40,683 bases of DNA from an uncultured Oscillospiraceae bacterium (GCA_900553525.1 USDZ01000001.1:1-40683); one strand, 5' to 3'; positions 16,131-24,047 are shown, counted from the stretch's first letter. The notes: a model not told the origin generated them from the letters alone. Numbers and translations are program-made.

Positions 16131-18584
16131 CTATTTGATTCTCACAGGTTTGGAGAGTTTTTCCGACTCTTTATACGGACGGAAAAGGAGATACAAGATA
16201 AGAGCCACGATGGCAAAAGCGACGATAGAACCGATGATGTTGCCGTGTCCGGTAAACAACATACCGAGCTGGTACACGACCAGAGAGACCGCATAGGCGA
16301 AAACACATTGATAACCGATCGCAAAGAAGGTCCATTTCGCCGAATTCATCTCCCGTTTGATCGCGCCCATCGCCGCAAAGCAGGGAGCGCAGAGCAAATT
16401 GAAGATCAGGAAGGAATACGCAGAGAGAGGCGTGAAAACTTCGCGCATATTTGCCCAAATCTGCCAACCGTTTTCCGCTACCTCGTCAAACCCTCCGAAG
16501 AGGACACCAAAGGTTCCGACAACATTCTCTTTCGCTATCAAGCCGGTGATGGTCGCGACGGCGCTCTGCCATTCGCCCCAGCCGAGGGGGATAAAAATCC
16601 ACTCGATGGCGCTCCCGATGACGGCCAGGATGGAATTGTTGAGATCCGTCACCATACCAAAGCTGCCGTTTTCGAAACCGAAGGCCTGAAGGAACCAGAG
16701 CAGGATGGCGGACAACAGAATGACCGTCCCCGCCTTCTTGATAAAAGACCAGGCTCGTTCCCACATCGAACGCAATACGTTGCCCACCGTGGGCAAGTGA
16801 TAGGCCGGGAGTTCCATAACAAAGGGCGCGGGGTCTCCTGAAAACATTCTGGTTTTTTTCAACATAATTCCCGACACAATGATAGCCGCGATTCCGACAA
16901 AATAGGCACTGGGCGCCACCCACCAAGCGCCTCCAAACAGGGCGCCGGAGATCAGAGCGATGATCGGCAATTTGGCTCCGCAAGGAATAAAGGTGGTCGT
17001 CATGATGGTCATGCGGCGATCCCGCTCGTTTTCAATGGTACGGGACGCCATAACCCCCGGTATGCCGCATCCCGTGCCGATAAGCATGGGGATAAACGAC
17101 TTGCCCGACAGCCCAAATTTGCGGAAAATGCGGTCCATAACAAAGGCGATACGCGCCATATACCCGCAGCTTTCAAGAAATGCAAGAAACAGGAAAAGCA
17201 CCAGCATCTGGGGAACAAAGCCCAATACCGCACCGACACCCCCGACGATACCGTCCAGGATCAATCCCTGCAGCCAGTCCGCACAGTGAATGGCGGTCAG
17301 GCCGTTCGAAATCAGAACCGGAATGCCGGGAACCCATACGCCGTATTCTGCTGGATCCGGCTCCTCAAGTTCGGCCGCCTCCAGGTAGGAATCGTAGGTA
17401 ACGGGAATTTCTTTCTCGATGTTGCCTTCGTCGTCATACAGATAAGCGGTGGTGGTCAGAGAGGCCGCGGCCTCCGGAATAAGGACGGTCTTCTCATCAC
17501 TGGAGGCTTCCTCGTCCACAGCGCCGGCTTCTGCCGCCGCCGATTCAAACGCTTCCACGACAGCACCCGGTTCCACATAAGCCTCCGCCGCTTCTTCGTA
17601 GGCAGAGGAACCGATTCCAAACAAATGCCAGCCCTCTCCGAACACGCCGTCGTTAGCCCAGTCGGTTGCCCAGGTCCCTACGGTTGTCACCGACACGTAG
17701 TATACGATAAACATGACGACTGCGAAAATCGGCAGTGCCGCCCATCGGTTTGTGACAACTTTATCGATTTTGTCCGAAGTGGACAGTTTACCCGCACTTT
17801 TCTTTTTATAGCAGCCTTTCAGCAGAGAAGCGATGTAAAGATAACGTTCATTGGTGATGATACTCTCCGCATCGTCGTCGCATTCTTCTTCCGCCGCCCG
17901 AATATCCTGCTCAATATGGTCCAGGACATCCTGGCTCAGACCCAATTGGGCGAGGACTTTGTCATCTCTCTCAAAAATCTTGATGGCATACCACCGCTGC
18001 TGTTCAGCCGGCATATGATGTACAGCCGCTTCTTCAATATGGGCCAGGGCGTGTTCCACCACCCCGGAAAAAGTATGCATCGGTACCGTTTTGCTCGATT
18101 TTGCGGCTTCCACGGCCGCTTGGGCGGCCTCCTTGATGCCGGTTCCCTTGAGGGCTGAAATTTCTATAATGGTGCAACCTAGTTCCCGGGAAAGTTCGGT
18201 CACATCGATCTTGTCGCCGTTCTTTTTCACCACGTCCATCATATTGATGGCAACGACGACTGGAATTCCCAATTCGGTGAGCTGCGTGGTCAAATACAAA
18301 TTTCTTTCCAAATTGGTGCCGTCAACAATGTTTAGAATCGCATCCGGCCGTTCTCCAATCAGATAATTGCGAGCCACCACTTCCTCCAATGTATAGGGAG
18401 AAAGCGAGTAGATGCCGGGCAGGTCGGTGATCGTGACACCGTCGTATTTTTTAAGTTTGCCTTCCTTTTTCTCGACGGTAACACCCGGCCAGTTTCCCAC
18501 AAATTGGTTTGAACCGGTGAGTGCGTTGAACAGGGTTGTTTTACCACTGTTGGGGTTGCCTGCTAGGGCAATTCTTAACTCCAT
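16131..18584 (-). CDS. feoB: Ferrous iron transport protein B
   Basis: An 817-residue Fe(II) transporter of the inner membrane. The N-terminal G domain has GNPNSGKT (9-16), DLPG (54-57), NMMD (114-117) and SALKG (143-147), followed by a helical GDI-like region to about 280. The membrane part starts near 284 and contains the conserved Cys of ESCGYMARIAFVMDR (473), GTGCGIPG (506) and FIPCGAKLP (535) and the two Gate-type repeats. An unusual acidic, Ala/Glu-rich segment of roughly 110 residues (about 308-425) separates the first and second helices, longer than in common FeoB proteins. The ATG at 18584 has GAGAGG upstream. It follows two feoA genes. Confidence 0.96.
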   Translation of the reverse strand: MELRIALAGNPNSGKTTLFNALTGSNQFVGNWPGVTVEKKEGKLKKYDGVTITDLPGIYSLSPYTLEEVVARNYLIGERPDAILNIVDGTNLERNLYLTTQLTELGIPVVVAINMMDVVKKNGDKIDVTELSRELGCTIIEISALKGTGIKEAAQAAVEAAKSSKTVPMHTFSGVVEHALAHIEEAAVHHMPAEQQRWYAIKIFERDDKVLAQLGLSQDVLDHIEQDIRAAEEECDDDAESIITNERYLYIASLLKGCYKKKSAGKLSTSDKIDKVVTNRWAALPIFAVVMFIVYYVSVTTVGTWATDWANDGVFGEGWHLFGIGSSAYEEAAEAYVEPGAVVEAFESAAAEAGAVDEEASSDEKTVLIPEAAASLTTTAYLYDDEGNIEKEIPVTYDSYLEAAELEEPDPAEYGVWVPGIPVLISNGLTAIHCADWLQGLILDGIVGGVGAVLGFVPQMLVLFLFLAFLESCGYMARIAFVMDRIFRKFGLSGKSFIPMLIGTGCGIPGVMASRTIENERDRRMTIMTTTFIPCGAKLPIIALISGALFGGAWWVAPSAYFVGIAAIIVSGIMLKKTRMFSGDPAPFVMELPAYHLPTVGNVLRSMWERAWSFIKKAGTVILLSAILLWFLQAFGFENGSFGMVTDLNNSILAVIGSAIEWIFIPLGWGEWQSAVATITGLIAKENVVGTFGVLFGGFDEVAENGWQIWANMREVFTPLSAYSFLIFNLLCAPCFAAMGAIKREMNSAKWTFFAIGYQCVFAYAVSLVVYQLGMLFTGHGNIIGSIVAFAIVALILYLLFRPYKESEKLSKPVRIK

Positions 18585-18620
18585 ATGGCTTTCCTCTCTT
18601 TCCTCAATCAGAAGCGTTCG

Positions 18621-18636
18621 GTAAGTTTCAACTAAC
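18621..18636 (-). promoter_or_regulatory. Second, imperfect operator-like repeat before feoB
   Basis: GTAAG-6 nt-CTAAC (18621-18625, 18632-18636) differs by one base from the palindrome GTTAG-6 nt-CTAAC at the operon promoter and has the same spacer length. It lies between the feoA terminator-like hairpin and feoB. Regulatory use is inferred. Confidence 0.4.
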
Positions 18637-18644
18637 TACCTTCC

Positions 18645-18667
18645 AAAAAAGAGGAGGGTCCTCCCTC
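18645..18667 (-). terminator. Terminator-like hairpin between feoA and feoB
   Basis: On the minus strand AGAGGGAG pairs with CTCCTCT (one bulged G, 4-nt loop) and is followed by TTTTTT. It begins 8 bp after the feoA stop. It may partially stop transcription before feoB. Confidence 0.6.
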
Positions 18668-18674
18668 TCCCAGG

Positions 18675-18896
18675 TCATACGACCTCAATCATGTCCGCAT
18701 CCGACTTTCGGATAGAAAGCTCATAACCGCGGACCGTAACTTCGACCGGATCTCCCAAAGGCGCCACCTTGCGAATATGGACTTCGACCCCCTTGGTTAT
18801 CCCCATGTCCATGATACGCCGCTTGACAGCCCCTTCGCCATGAAGCCTGACAACCTTGACCGTATCGCCGATTTTAGCTTGTTTGAGTGTTTTCAT
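18675..18896 (-). CDS. feoA: FeoA family protein (second copy)
   Basis: A 73-residue SH3-like small protein: KQAKIGDTVKVVRLHGEG, RRIMDMGITKGVEVHIRKVAPLGDPVEVTVRGYELSIRKSDADMIEV. The order GD..V, R..MGI..G, APLGDP..V...GY.L..R is the FeoA core. It supports FeoB in the cytoplasm in a way still not settled. The ATG at 18896 has GGAGGAGG upstream. It sits 37 bp after another feoA-like gene and 90 bp before feoB; two feoA genes ahead of one feoB are common in Firmicutes. Confidence 0.93.
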   Translation of the reverse strand: MKTLKQAKIGDTVKVVRLHGEGAVKRRIMDMGITKGVEVHIRKVAPLGDPVEVTVRGYELSIRKSDADMIEVV

Positions 18897-18933
18897 GCGA
18901 TTTTCCTCCTCCCATCGTCTATATGCAAAATCA

Positions 18934-19146
18934 TCATATCATGATTTTTTGCGCCATTTCTTTACTGATTGCGACGCGGGACTCTTTGACGTTGACAATG
19001 ACATTCCCGCCGAGAGTCGTGATCACGGTCACATTTCCCCCCACGACAAAACCGAGGTTTTCCAAGTGCTTTCTCACCTCGGGTTTGCCTCCGACCTTTT
19101 TGATGGTGTTTTCTTCACCGATCTGTGCAAGCGCCAGCGGCATCAT
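18934..19146 (-). CDS. feoA: FeoA family protein (first copy)
   Basis: A 70-residue FeoA-type protein, more divergent than its neighbour: MPLALAQIGEENTIKKVGG, RKHLENLGFVVGGNVTVITTLGGNVIVNVKESRVAISKEMAQKI. The pattern matches FeoA (LGF..G..V.V....GGN.IV.VK..R.A...). The first gene after the feo promoter. It starts ATGATG at 19146; the SD-like GGGAAGGA lies about 8 nt upstream. Confidence 0.9.
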   Translation of the reverse strand: MMPLALAQIGEENTIKKVGGKPEVRKHLENLGFVVGGNVTVITTLGGNVIVNVKESRVAISKEMAQKIMI

Positions 19147-19197
19147 CCTGCATCCTTCCCTATATCCACCATGCGTTTTAATTATCTTATACGTAGG

Positions 19198-19215
19198 AGT
19201 TAGTTTTTGCTAACC
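19198..19215 (-). promoter_or_regulatory. Operator candidate at the feo transcription start
   Basis: Inverted repeat GTTAG-tttttg-CTAAC (19199-19203, 19210-19214) placed directly after the -10 box, over the expected start site. TTAG/CTAA half-sites resemble those of DtxR/IdeR and MntR-type repressors, and a DtxR-type gene ends the operon. A bound repressor here would block initiation. Confidence 0.6.
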
Positions 19216-19221
19216 GAATAC

Positions 19222-19250
19222 ATCATACGCATATTATTCCAAATTGTCAA
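19222..19250 (-). promoter_or_regulatory. Promoter of the feo operon
   Basis: TTGACA (-35, 19250-19245), 17 bp, TATGAT (-10, 19227-19222) on the minus strand, with about 70 bp of leader before the first feoA. Confidence 0.8.
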
Positions 19251-19450
19251 GGGCTTCCCGGGATGACAAATAGAGTTTCATTCAGATTCGGAGAATTGCT
19301 GATGAAATTAGGATAGACTAACCGTCAATCTGTGCAGAATTCCTATTTCTGTGTTTGGAGCATGCATTTCCTAAATAAAAAGAGAATACTATTTTGGAAT
19401 TTATGAAGGTATCGGATAACAGCGTCGCTTGGGAAATTAGTATGCCGCAA
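19251..19450. other. Intergenic stretch between feo promoter and tautomerase terminator
   Basis: About 200 bp, AT-rich, with no ribosome site, recognisable RNA structure or coding pattern that I can support. Confidence 0.5.
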
Positions 19451-19491
19451 CAAAAAAGGCATATCCCGGTGAAATTTCGCCGGGATATGCC
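19451..19491 (-). terminator. Terminator of the yjbQ-ArsC/Spx-tautomerase operon
   Basis: A 12-bp perfect stem, GGCATATCCCGG (19458-19469) with CCGGGATATGCC (19480-19491), extendable through GAAA/TTTC. On the minus strand TTTTTTG follows. It stands 55 bp after the tautomerase stop. Confidence 0.9.
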
Positions 19492-19546
19492 GTCGACCAT
19501 ATTTCAATAGGCCGGGGATAAACATTAGGCCCAAAAATTCTATCCA

Positions 19547-19885
19547 TCAGAAATTGCTGCCGTCATAGCCCCAATACTGAACTTCCTCATACTTGACGTA
19601 AATTCGCTCGGACGGGATATTGAGCTCCTTATTGAGCAACGCTGTCACGGCCGCTGTCATTCGATCATAGGCATCCGAGCCGGCGGCACCGTAAAGCTTA
19701 ACCTCCACGAAAGCCGCAGGACGGTCTTCTCCTTTAAAGTATAAACGGCAGCGATCCTCAAAGGTCAGCATCAGCCAGTCCTCGCTCTTGCGCAGAATCG
19801 GCATCAACTCGCCGAAACCGGTTTTCAGACGAGCCTCTTGTTCGGGGGATATGGAGACGTTTACTTTTGTCTGGATACAAGGCAT
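19547..19885 (-). CDS. MIF/phenylpyruvate tautomerase-like protein
   Basis: A 112-residue tautomerase-superfamily protein of the macrophage migration inhibitory factor type. After Met removal the N-terminus is Pro (MPCIQTKVN), the catalytic base of the superfamily. The central AAFVEVKLYG segment and the C-terminal ERIYVKYEEVQYWGYDGSNF fit MIF-like proteins. The active form would be a trimer performing keto-enol tautomerisation; a physiological substrate in bacteria is not known. A GGAGG lies before ATG 19885. It is the last gene of a three-gene unit ended by a strong terminator. Confidence 0.87.
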   Translation of the reverse strand: MPCIQTKVNVSISPEQEARLKTGFGELMPILRKSEDWLMLTFEDRCRLYFKGEDRPAAFVEVKLYGAAGSDAYDRMTAAVTALLNKELNIPSERIYVKYEEVQYWGYDGSNF

Positions 19886-19901
19886 TGTGTTTCCTCCTTC
19901 T

Positions 19902-20279
19902 TTATTTGGATGTAGCGGGTTCCCTCAAAAAGGCGATCCATTCATCCGGCCGGAACCCAGGCAAGGCCCGATTTCCAACGAGCAGAAGCGGGCGCCGGAC
20001 CAACATACCGTCCGACGAAAGCAGGGCCAGTTGCTCTTCCTCGTCCAGACCGGGCAGGCGTTGCGACAGGTTCATTGAGCGGTACAGCAGGCCGCTCGTA
20101 TTGAAGTAACGTTTAAGAGGGATCCCTGCTTCCCGGCTCCAAAGCCGAAGTTCCTCCGCTGTCGGGCGCTGCTCCGTGATATGCCGTTCATGAAAAGCGA
20201 CCCCCTGGTCCAACAGCCAGGCTTTCGCTTTCCGGCAAGTCGAACAAGGCGGATAAAGGATCAAACTGACGGGTTCCAT
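19902..20279 (-). CDS. ArsC/Spx family protein with CXXC motif
   Basis: A 125-residue thioredoxin-fold protein of the ArsC/Spx/MgsR group. It starts VSLILYPPCSTCRKAKAWLL with Cys12 and Cys15 (CSTC), the redox CXXC of Spx-type proteins; HITEQRPTAEELRLW, RYFNTSGLLYR and the RRPLLLVGNRALPGF end are all family landmarks. It could be a redox enzyme or an RNA-polymerase-binding regulator; the Spx RPI loop is changed to RRPLLL. The ATG at 20279 has AAGGAAGG 8 nt upstream; the longer in-frame extension overlaps yjbQ. Lies 46 bp after yjbQ and 16 bp before the tautomerase. Confidence 0.83.
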   Translation of the reverse strand: MEPVSLILYPPCSTCRKAKAWLLDQGVAFHERHITEQRPTAEELRLWSREAGIPLKRYFNTSGLLYRSMNLSQRLPGLDEEEQLALLSSDGMLVRRPLLLVGNRALPGFRPDEWIAFLREPATSK

Positions 20280-20325
20280 CCATATACCTTCCTTTCCGGG
20301 GAGTAGGCTTCTATCCATAACCGGC

Positions 20326-20742
20326 TCATTCCCCGATAATTTTAACCAGAGCGTGCTTATCCCGCTTCCCGTCAAACTCATAATAAAAAATTTGTTCCCA
20401 AGTTCCGAAATCCAACTTACCGTTGGTAATAGCGACCACAACCTCCCGCCCCATAATGGTGCGTTTCAGATGAGCGTCCGCATTGTCCTCATATCCGTTG
20501 TGGGCATAGCGGCTATAAGGCTTTTCAGGGGCCAGGCTTTCAAGCCAAGCCTCAAAGTCCCGATGCAGGCCGCTTTCATCGTCGTTGATGAAGACGCTGG
20601 CGGTAATGTTCATGGCATTGACCAGTGCCAAGCCTTCTTTCACACCGCTGTCCCTGACCGCCTGCTGCACCTGGGATGTGATGTTGACAAGCCCCCTCCG
20701 GGTGGGCAGATGGAACCACAATTCCTGCCGGTAGCTTTTCAT
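20326..20742 (-). CDS. YjbQ family protein (UPF0047)
   Basis: A 138-residue protein of the YjbQ/UPF0047 family. Some members show weak thiamine-phosphate synthase activity; the real role is unresolved. Conserved blocks are ALVNAMNITASVFINDDE, the His/Glu/Asp-rich NGYEDNADAHLKRTIMG and GKLDFGTWEQIFYYEFDGKRDK. Length matches the family. The ATG at 20742 has GGGAG about 7 nt upstream. First gene of the operon whose promoter is at 20771-20799. Confidence 0.9.
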   Translation of the reverse strand: MKSYRQELWFHLPTRRGLVNITSQVQQAVRDSGVKEGLALVNAMNITASVFINDDESGLHRDFEAWLESLAPEKPYSRYAHNGYEDNADAHLKRTIMGREVVVAITNGKLDFGTWEQIFYYEFDGKRDKHALVKIIGE

Positions 20743-20770
20743 CGGCTCTCCCTCTTTTCCTTTTTGTTCC

Positions 20771-20799
20771 AGTATAGCAGATTCTTTTTCCACGGACAA
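20771..20799 (-). promoter_or_regulatory. Promoter of the yjbQ operon
   Basis: TTGTCC (-35, 20799-20794), 17 bp, TATACT (-10, 20776-20771) with an extended TGC before the -10, on the minus strand. Confidence 0.75.
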
Positions 20800-20924
20800 G
20801 GCTCAAAAAGGACTTTGAAAACGGAGCCGATTTTCTCTATCAAACGGCCGATATGATCATATCCGTTCTCCTCCGGATCCTGGGGCAACGTCTATCTCAC
20901 GGGAAATTCTCATGCATATTTTGC

Positions 20925-20953
20925 TTGATCTTAGGGAGCCGTTTCTTTATACT
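20925..20953 (+). promoter_or_regulatory. Promoter of the RNHCP gene
   Basis: TTGATC (20925-20930), 17 bp, TATACT (20948-20953); the start codon is 30 bp further. Confidence 0.72.
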
Positions 20954-20982
20954 GAAAAGGTATTCCACAGGGAGGTACAGAC

Positions 20983-21297
20983 ATGGAAAACCGCCGTTTC
21001 GTTAAAAACGATCAGGGATTTATCTGCGGACATTGCGGGCGCAGGGTAGAACCGCTGGGCTATACCTCCCGCAACCACTGCCCTTATTGCCTCTATTCCC
21101 TGCATGTGGATATTTATCCCGGAGACCGGCAGAATCCCTGCCGAGGCTTGATGGAACCGGTGGGCCTTGAAATTTCGCCCAAAAAAGGATACGTTATCCG
21201 TTTCCGCTGCACGAAATGCGGAGGCGAAGGACGCAATAAAGCCGCAAGAGACGACGATTATGAGCAGTTGCTCCGCTTGTCCACTAAAGAACATTAA
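20983..21297 (+). CDS. RNHCP domain zinc-ribbon protein
   Basis: A 104-residue protein named for its SRNHCPYC motif (29-36). Four Cys pairs or clusters are visible: CGHC (15-18), HCPYC, a lone Cys in NPCRG, and CTKC (75-78), giving probable zinc-ribbon folds that may bind nucleic acid. The function of the family is unknown. The ATG follows GGGAGG. It has its own promoter and its stop overlaps the end of the convergent histidine kinase gene by 4 bp. Confidence 0.88.
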   Translation: MENRRFVKNDQGFICGHCGRRVEPLGYTSRNHCPYCLYSLHVDIYPGDRQNPCRGLMEPVGLEISPKKGYVIRFRCTKCGGEGRNKAARDDDYEQLLRLSTKEH

Positions 21298-22223
21298 CGC
21301 TGCCCATCCAATGATGTTGCCGCCGGCCAGCGGATGGTGATGGTGAGTTTATTCTGAAGCAGCAGGGCTTCAGTCTCTCCTCCCATCTGCACCGCCAGGC
21401 GATGAACAATCGCAAGCCCCAGCCCCGTGTCTTGTCCGGTCCGCATCTTGTCGGCTGTAAAAAACCGATCAAACAGATGCTCCACATCCTGAGGCAGAAG
21501 TCCCGGTGCCAAATTGGTAAAGCAGGTGACGACAAGCTCCTCTTCCTGGAATACCCGGACATACAGATCCCCTGTCCCATGCTTGATGGCATTTTGAAAC
21601 AGGTTGGTATAGATGCGCAGAATCGCCTGCGGATCCCCTAAGATGGGAGACAGGTTTTCGGCGATATCGAGTTCAACCTTTCGTCCGGATTCATGAAAAT
21701 CGGCATAAAATGCCGCCGCCAACTCATATAGAACAGAGGCAAGCGCCACCGGCTCTTTTACAAGGGTGTAGCCGCCCGCCTCTAAACAGGACAGGTCATA
21801 AAAGCCCGTAATCAAGGCTTTGAGGGCATTGGCGCGGTTCTCTACGATGTCAAGATATTCCCGGCGTTCCTGCGGACCAACATCCTCCGATTTGAGGATC
21901 TGCAAATAGCCGAGAATCGAAGTCAAAGGGGTTCGCAGGTCATGGGAAATGTTGGCGATCTCCAGCCGCCGCTGCTGTTCCTGCCGGTGATGCAAGCTGT
22001 CGTTAGCCTGCCGGTCATCGAGCAGCGCGTTGATTTCTTCAAGCAGACGCTCCAGTTCTCGATCGGGGACCCTCAGTTTAAGCCGTTGGTTGGTCCGGGT
22101 ACGCCGCAGTTCTTCCAGCGACATCCGCGCTTTGTGCAGGTTGTGTCTATACAATACCAGTGCGGCAACACACGCGACGAGCAGAAGGGTCAATGCGGCG
22201 ATGATCCATCCGGCGGGCTCCAT
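21294..22223 (-). CDS. Sensor histidine kinase
   Basis: A 309-residue kinase with a single N-terminal membrane helix (about 5-25), a short linker, a dimerisation/phosphoacceptor domain with His94 in ISHDLRTPLTSI, and an ATP-binding domain: N-box NLFQNAIKH (207-215), F-box DRFF and G2-box TGLGLAIV (266-273). There is almost no extracellular sensing domain, so it resembles intramembrane-sensing kinases that read the state of a partner ABC transporter. It lies after the ABC-2 permease gene; the matching response regulator is upstream of the transporter. The G1 box is degenerate (FTNLAPG). Confidence 0.92.
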   Translation of the reverse strand: MEPAGWIIAALTLLLVACVAALVLYRHNLHKARMSLEELRRTRTNQRLKLRVPDRELERLLEEINALLDDRQANDSLHHRQEQQRRLEIANISHDLRTPLTSILGYLQILKSEDVGPQERREYLDIVENRANALKALITGFYDLSCLEAGGYTLVKEPVALASVLYELAAAFYADFHESGRKVELDIAENLSPILGDPQAILRIYTNLFQNAIKHGTGDLYVRVFQEEELVVTCFTNLAPGLLPQDVEHLFDRFFTADKMRTGQDTGLGLAIVHRLAVQMGGETEALLLQNKLTITIRWPAATSLDGQR

Positions 22224-22246
22224 TTCTTCTCACCCTCTTTGTCTTT

Positions 22247-22290
22247 AGTATAGCACATCCTTCCCGGATTGGAAAGTCCGGGAAGGATGT
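22247..22290 (-). promoter_or_regulatory. 14-bp perfect inverted repeat with a promoter-like box before the kinase gene
   Basis: ACATCCTTCCCGGA (22255-22268) and TCCGGGAAGGATGT (22277-22290) form a perfect stem with an 8-nt loop between the permease and the kinase. TGCTATACT, an extended -10, follows at once on the minus strand (22247-22255), with TTTCCA as a weak -35 inside the repeat. It may be a terminator without T-run, an mRNA hairpin or an operator. Confidence 0.55.
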
Positions 22291-22338
22291 CCCCTGCTGT
22301 CACTCTCTCCCGAAGTCGGAAATTTCCAGGAATGCGGG

Positions 22339-23103
22339 TCAATGGATTTCCTTTTTGCGGTAGAAGATTAGCCCGATTAAGGTGCTGCCTATCAGATAAG
22401 CGGCGCCTGTGACGACGCTGCGCAGGATGATCTCGTTGGTCAGCTCGGTATTAGCCAGTTGTTCGAGCAGCGGCGTCATCAACCACAAGCGCACTTCGCC
22501 CAGAAACGGATAATAATATGCCGCCATCTGTAAAACCACGGGCAAAGCAGCAAAAAGTCCAATAAAAAACAGCGTATACAGCGTGCTGCTCTTGAAGTGG
22601 AAGGCCAGCATGTTGCCAAAGGAAAGGGCTCCGATCCATAAAGGAAGGGAAACCAGCAGACGCTGGCCAAACTTCACAAACAATTCAGAAAACGAAACCG
22701 GATATACAGGCCCCAGCAGCAGGAGGCCGACGCCCAAAATGACGCCCAGGATGACTATAAGGCTGATGACCGCCACAATCAGTTCCGCGGCCAGCTTACC
22801 CAGATAAAGACTCGTCCGGGGAATGCCGAAAGCCAGAGGATTCTTCATTGTCTGATTCTTATATTCTTCCGAAAACACCATATCCACAAAAGCCACCGTC
22901 AAATAAAGCCCCAGCGGCAGCATATACAGGGTAAATCCGATCATGCCGTCAAAGCCGACCTGTTTATCGGCTGGAAGATTGGGATTGGTAAAGGCGAAGA
23001 GAAAAACCATCAGAAGGCCGAGGGCCACGATAACCCCGCTAAATACAAAAGGATACAGACGATGACAGGTTTTATACAGTTCACTCTTGATGACACGGAG
23101 CAT
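22339..23103 (-). CDS. ABC-2 type permease (lantibiotic/bacitracin-immunity-like)
   Basis: A 254-residue integral membrane protein with about six helices. It starts MLRVIKSELYKTCHRLYP, the typical beginning of small ABC-2 permeases, and carries the EEYKNQTMKNPLAFGIPRTSLYLGK cytoplasmic coupling region after the second helix. It forms a transporter with the ATPase encoded just upstream. Small ABC-2 pairs next to a two-component system often protect against cell-envelope-active peptides; that is inferred. The ATG at 23103 overlaps the ATPase stop (TGATG), and a GTG at 23106 is an alternative. Confidence 0.86.
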   Translation of the reverse strand: MLRVIKSELYKTCHRLYPFVFSGVIVALGLLMVFLFAFTNPNLPADKQVGFDGMIGFTLYMLPLGLYLTVAFVDMVFSEEYKNQTMKNPLAFGIPRTSLYLGKLAAELIVAVISLIVILGVILGVGLLLLGPVYPVSFSELFVKFGQRLLVSLPLWIGALSFGNMLAFHFKSSTLYTLFFIGLFAALPVVLQMAAYYYPFLGEVRLWLMTPLLEQLANTELTNEIILRSVVTGAAYLIGSTLIGLIFYRKKEIH

Positions 23104-24047
23104 CACGCAAACCCCCTTTCGTTCCCTTCCGGGCGTGAACGGCTTAAAAGTTGAAGGAAGTAGTCCTCCAAATTGGTTCCGCGGGTATTGATCGTCTGTA
23201 CCCGTACGCCATCTTCGGTCAGCGCCGTCGTCACCTTTACCGGTTCCTCCAGAAAAGCATAAACCCGAATGCGATTTTCCGGGAGAATCTCATACGAGGA
23301 GCAGTGCAGGCGGCTTTCCAGCGATACGGCCGCCTTGGGAGCATCGTCCACCGTCAATTCCAGGCATTCCCGGCAGCATTCCTCGATATCCTTTGCCGAG
23401 ATCTGCTGCAGCATCCGACCGCCGTCGATAAACCCGTAATGGGTTGCGAGATTGGCAAGCTCGCTGAGGATATGGCTGGAAATCAAAATGGTGATCTGCC
23501 GTTCGGCGTTCAGGCGAAGCAGCAGGTCCCGGAACTGCACGATTCCCATTGGATCCAGCCCATTGATCGGTTCATCCAGAAGAAGCAGATCCGGGCTGCC
23601 CAGAATTGCCAATGCCAACCCCAAACGCTGTTTCATACCCAGGGAGAACTGCTTGAATTTTTTATTCTTGGTATCGCTCAAGCCGACAAGCCGCAAAGCG
23701 TCCCGAATGCAGTCCCGACCCGCGATCCCTCGCTGCAGCCGGTAATATTCCAGATTCTGTTCCGCTGTCAGAAAAGGATAAAAGCTCGGCGTTTCAATCA
23801 CCGCGCCCATCCGTTCCCGCATACGGCCGGCACCGCGCGGATCCGCCGCCCCGAACAATTCAATTTCTCCCGAGGTCGGGCTGCTTTGTGAGGTAATCAT
23901 CCGCATCAAAGTGGTCTTGCCCGCTCCATTTTTTCCAACCAATCCGTAAATCTGCCCGCGTTCCACCCGCAGATTTACATGGTTTACGGCCAGCGCGGAA
24001 CCATACCGTTTGCATAGGTTCCGTGTGACCAGCACATTGTCCGTCAT
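23103..24047 (-). CDS. ABC transporter ATP-binding protein (drug/lantibiotic type)
   Basis: A 314-residue ATPase of the CcmA/BcrA-like class. Walker A GKNGAGKT (38-45), signature FSLGMKQRL (134-142), Walker B LLLLDEP (154-160), D-loop GLDP and the switch His192 (SSH) are all intact. A C-terminal extension of about 100 residues ends near NLEDYFLQLL, as in BcrA-like proteins. The ATG at 24047 is preferred over 24056 because GGAAGG would abut the latter. Its promoter region carries three 11-bp direct repeats, the expected target of the neighbouring response regulator. It pairs with the downstream permease. Confidence 0.92.
   Translation of the reverse strand: MTDNVLVTRNLCKRYGSALAVNHVNLRVERGQIYGLVGKNGAGKTTLMRMITSQSSPTSGEIELFGAADPRGAGRMRERMGAVIETPSFYPFLTAEQNLEYYRLQRGIAGRDCIRDALRLVGLSDTKNKKFKQFSLGMKQRLGLALAILGSPDLLLLDEPINGLDPMGIVQFRDLLLRLNAERQITILISSHILSELANLATHYGFIDGGRMLQQISAKDIEECCRECLELTVDDAPKAAVSLESRLHCSSYEILPENRIRVYAFLEEPVKVTTALTEDGVRVQTINTRGTNLEDYFLQLLSRSRPEGNERGFA

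Noticed and set aside
19216..19450. Riboswitch or sRNA in the AT-rich gap
   Set aside because: No recognisable conserved core or paired elements apart from the terminator at its edge.
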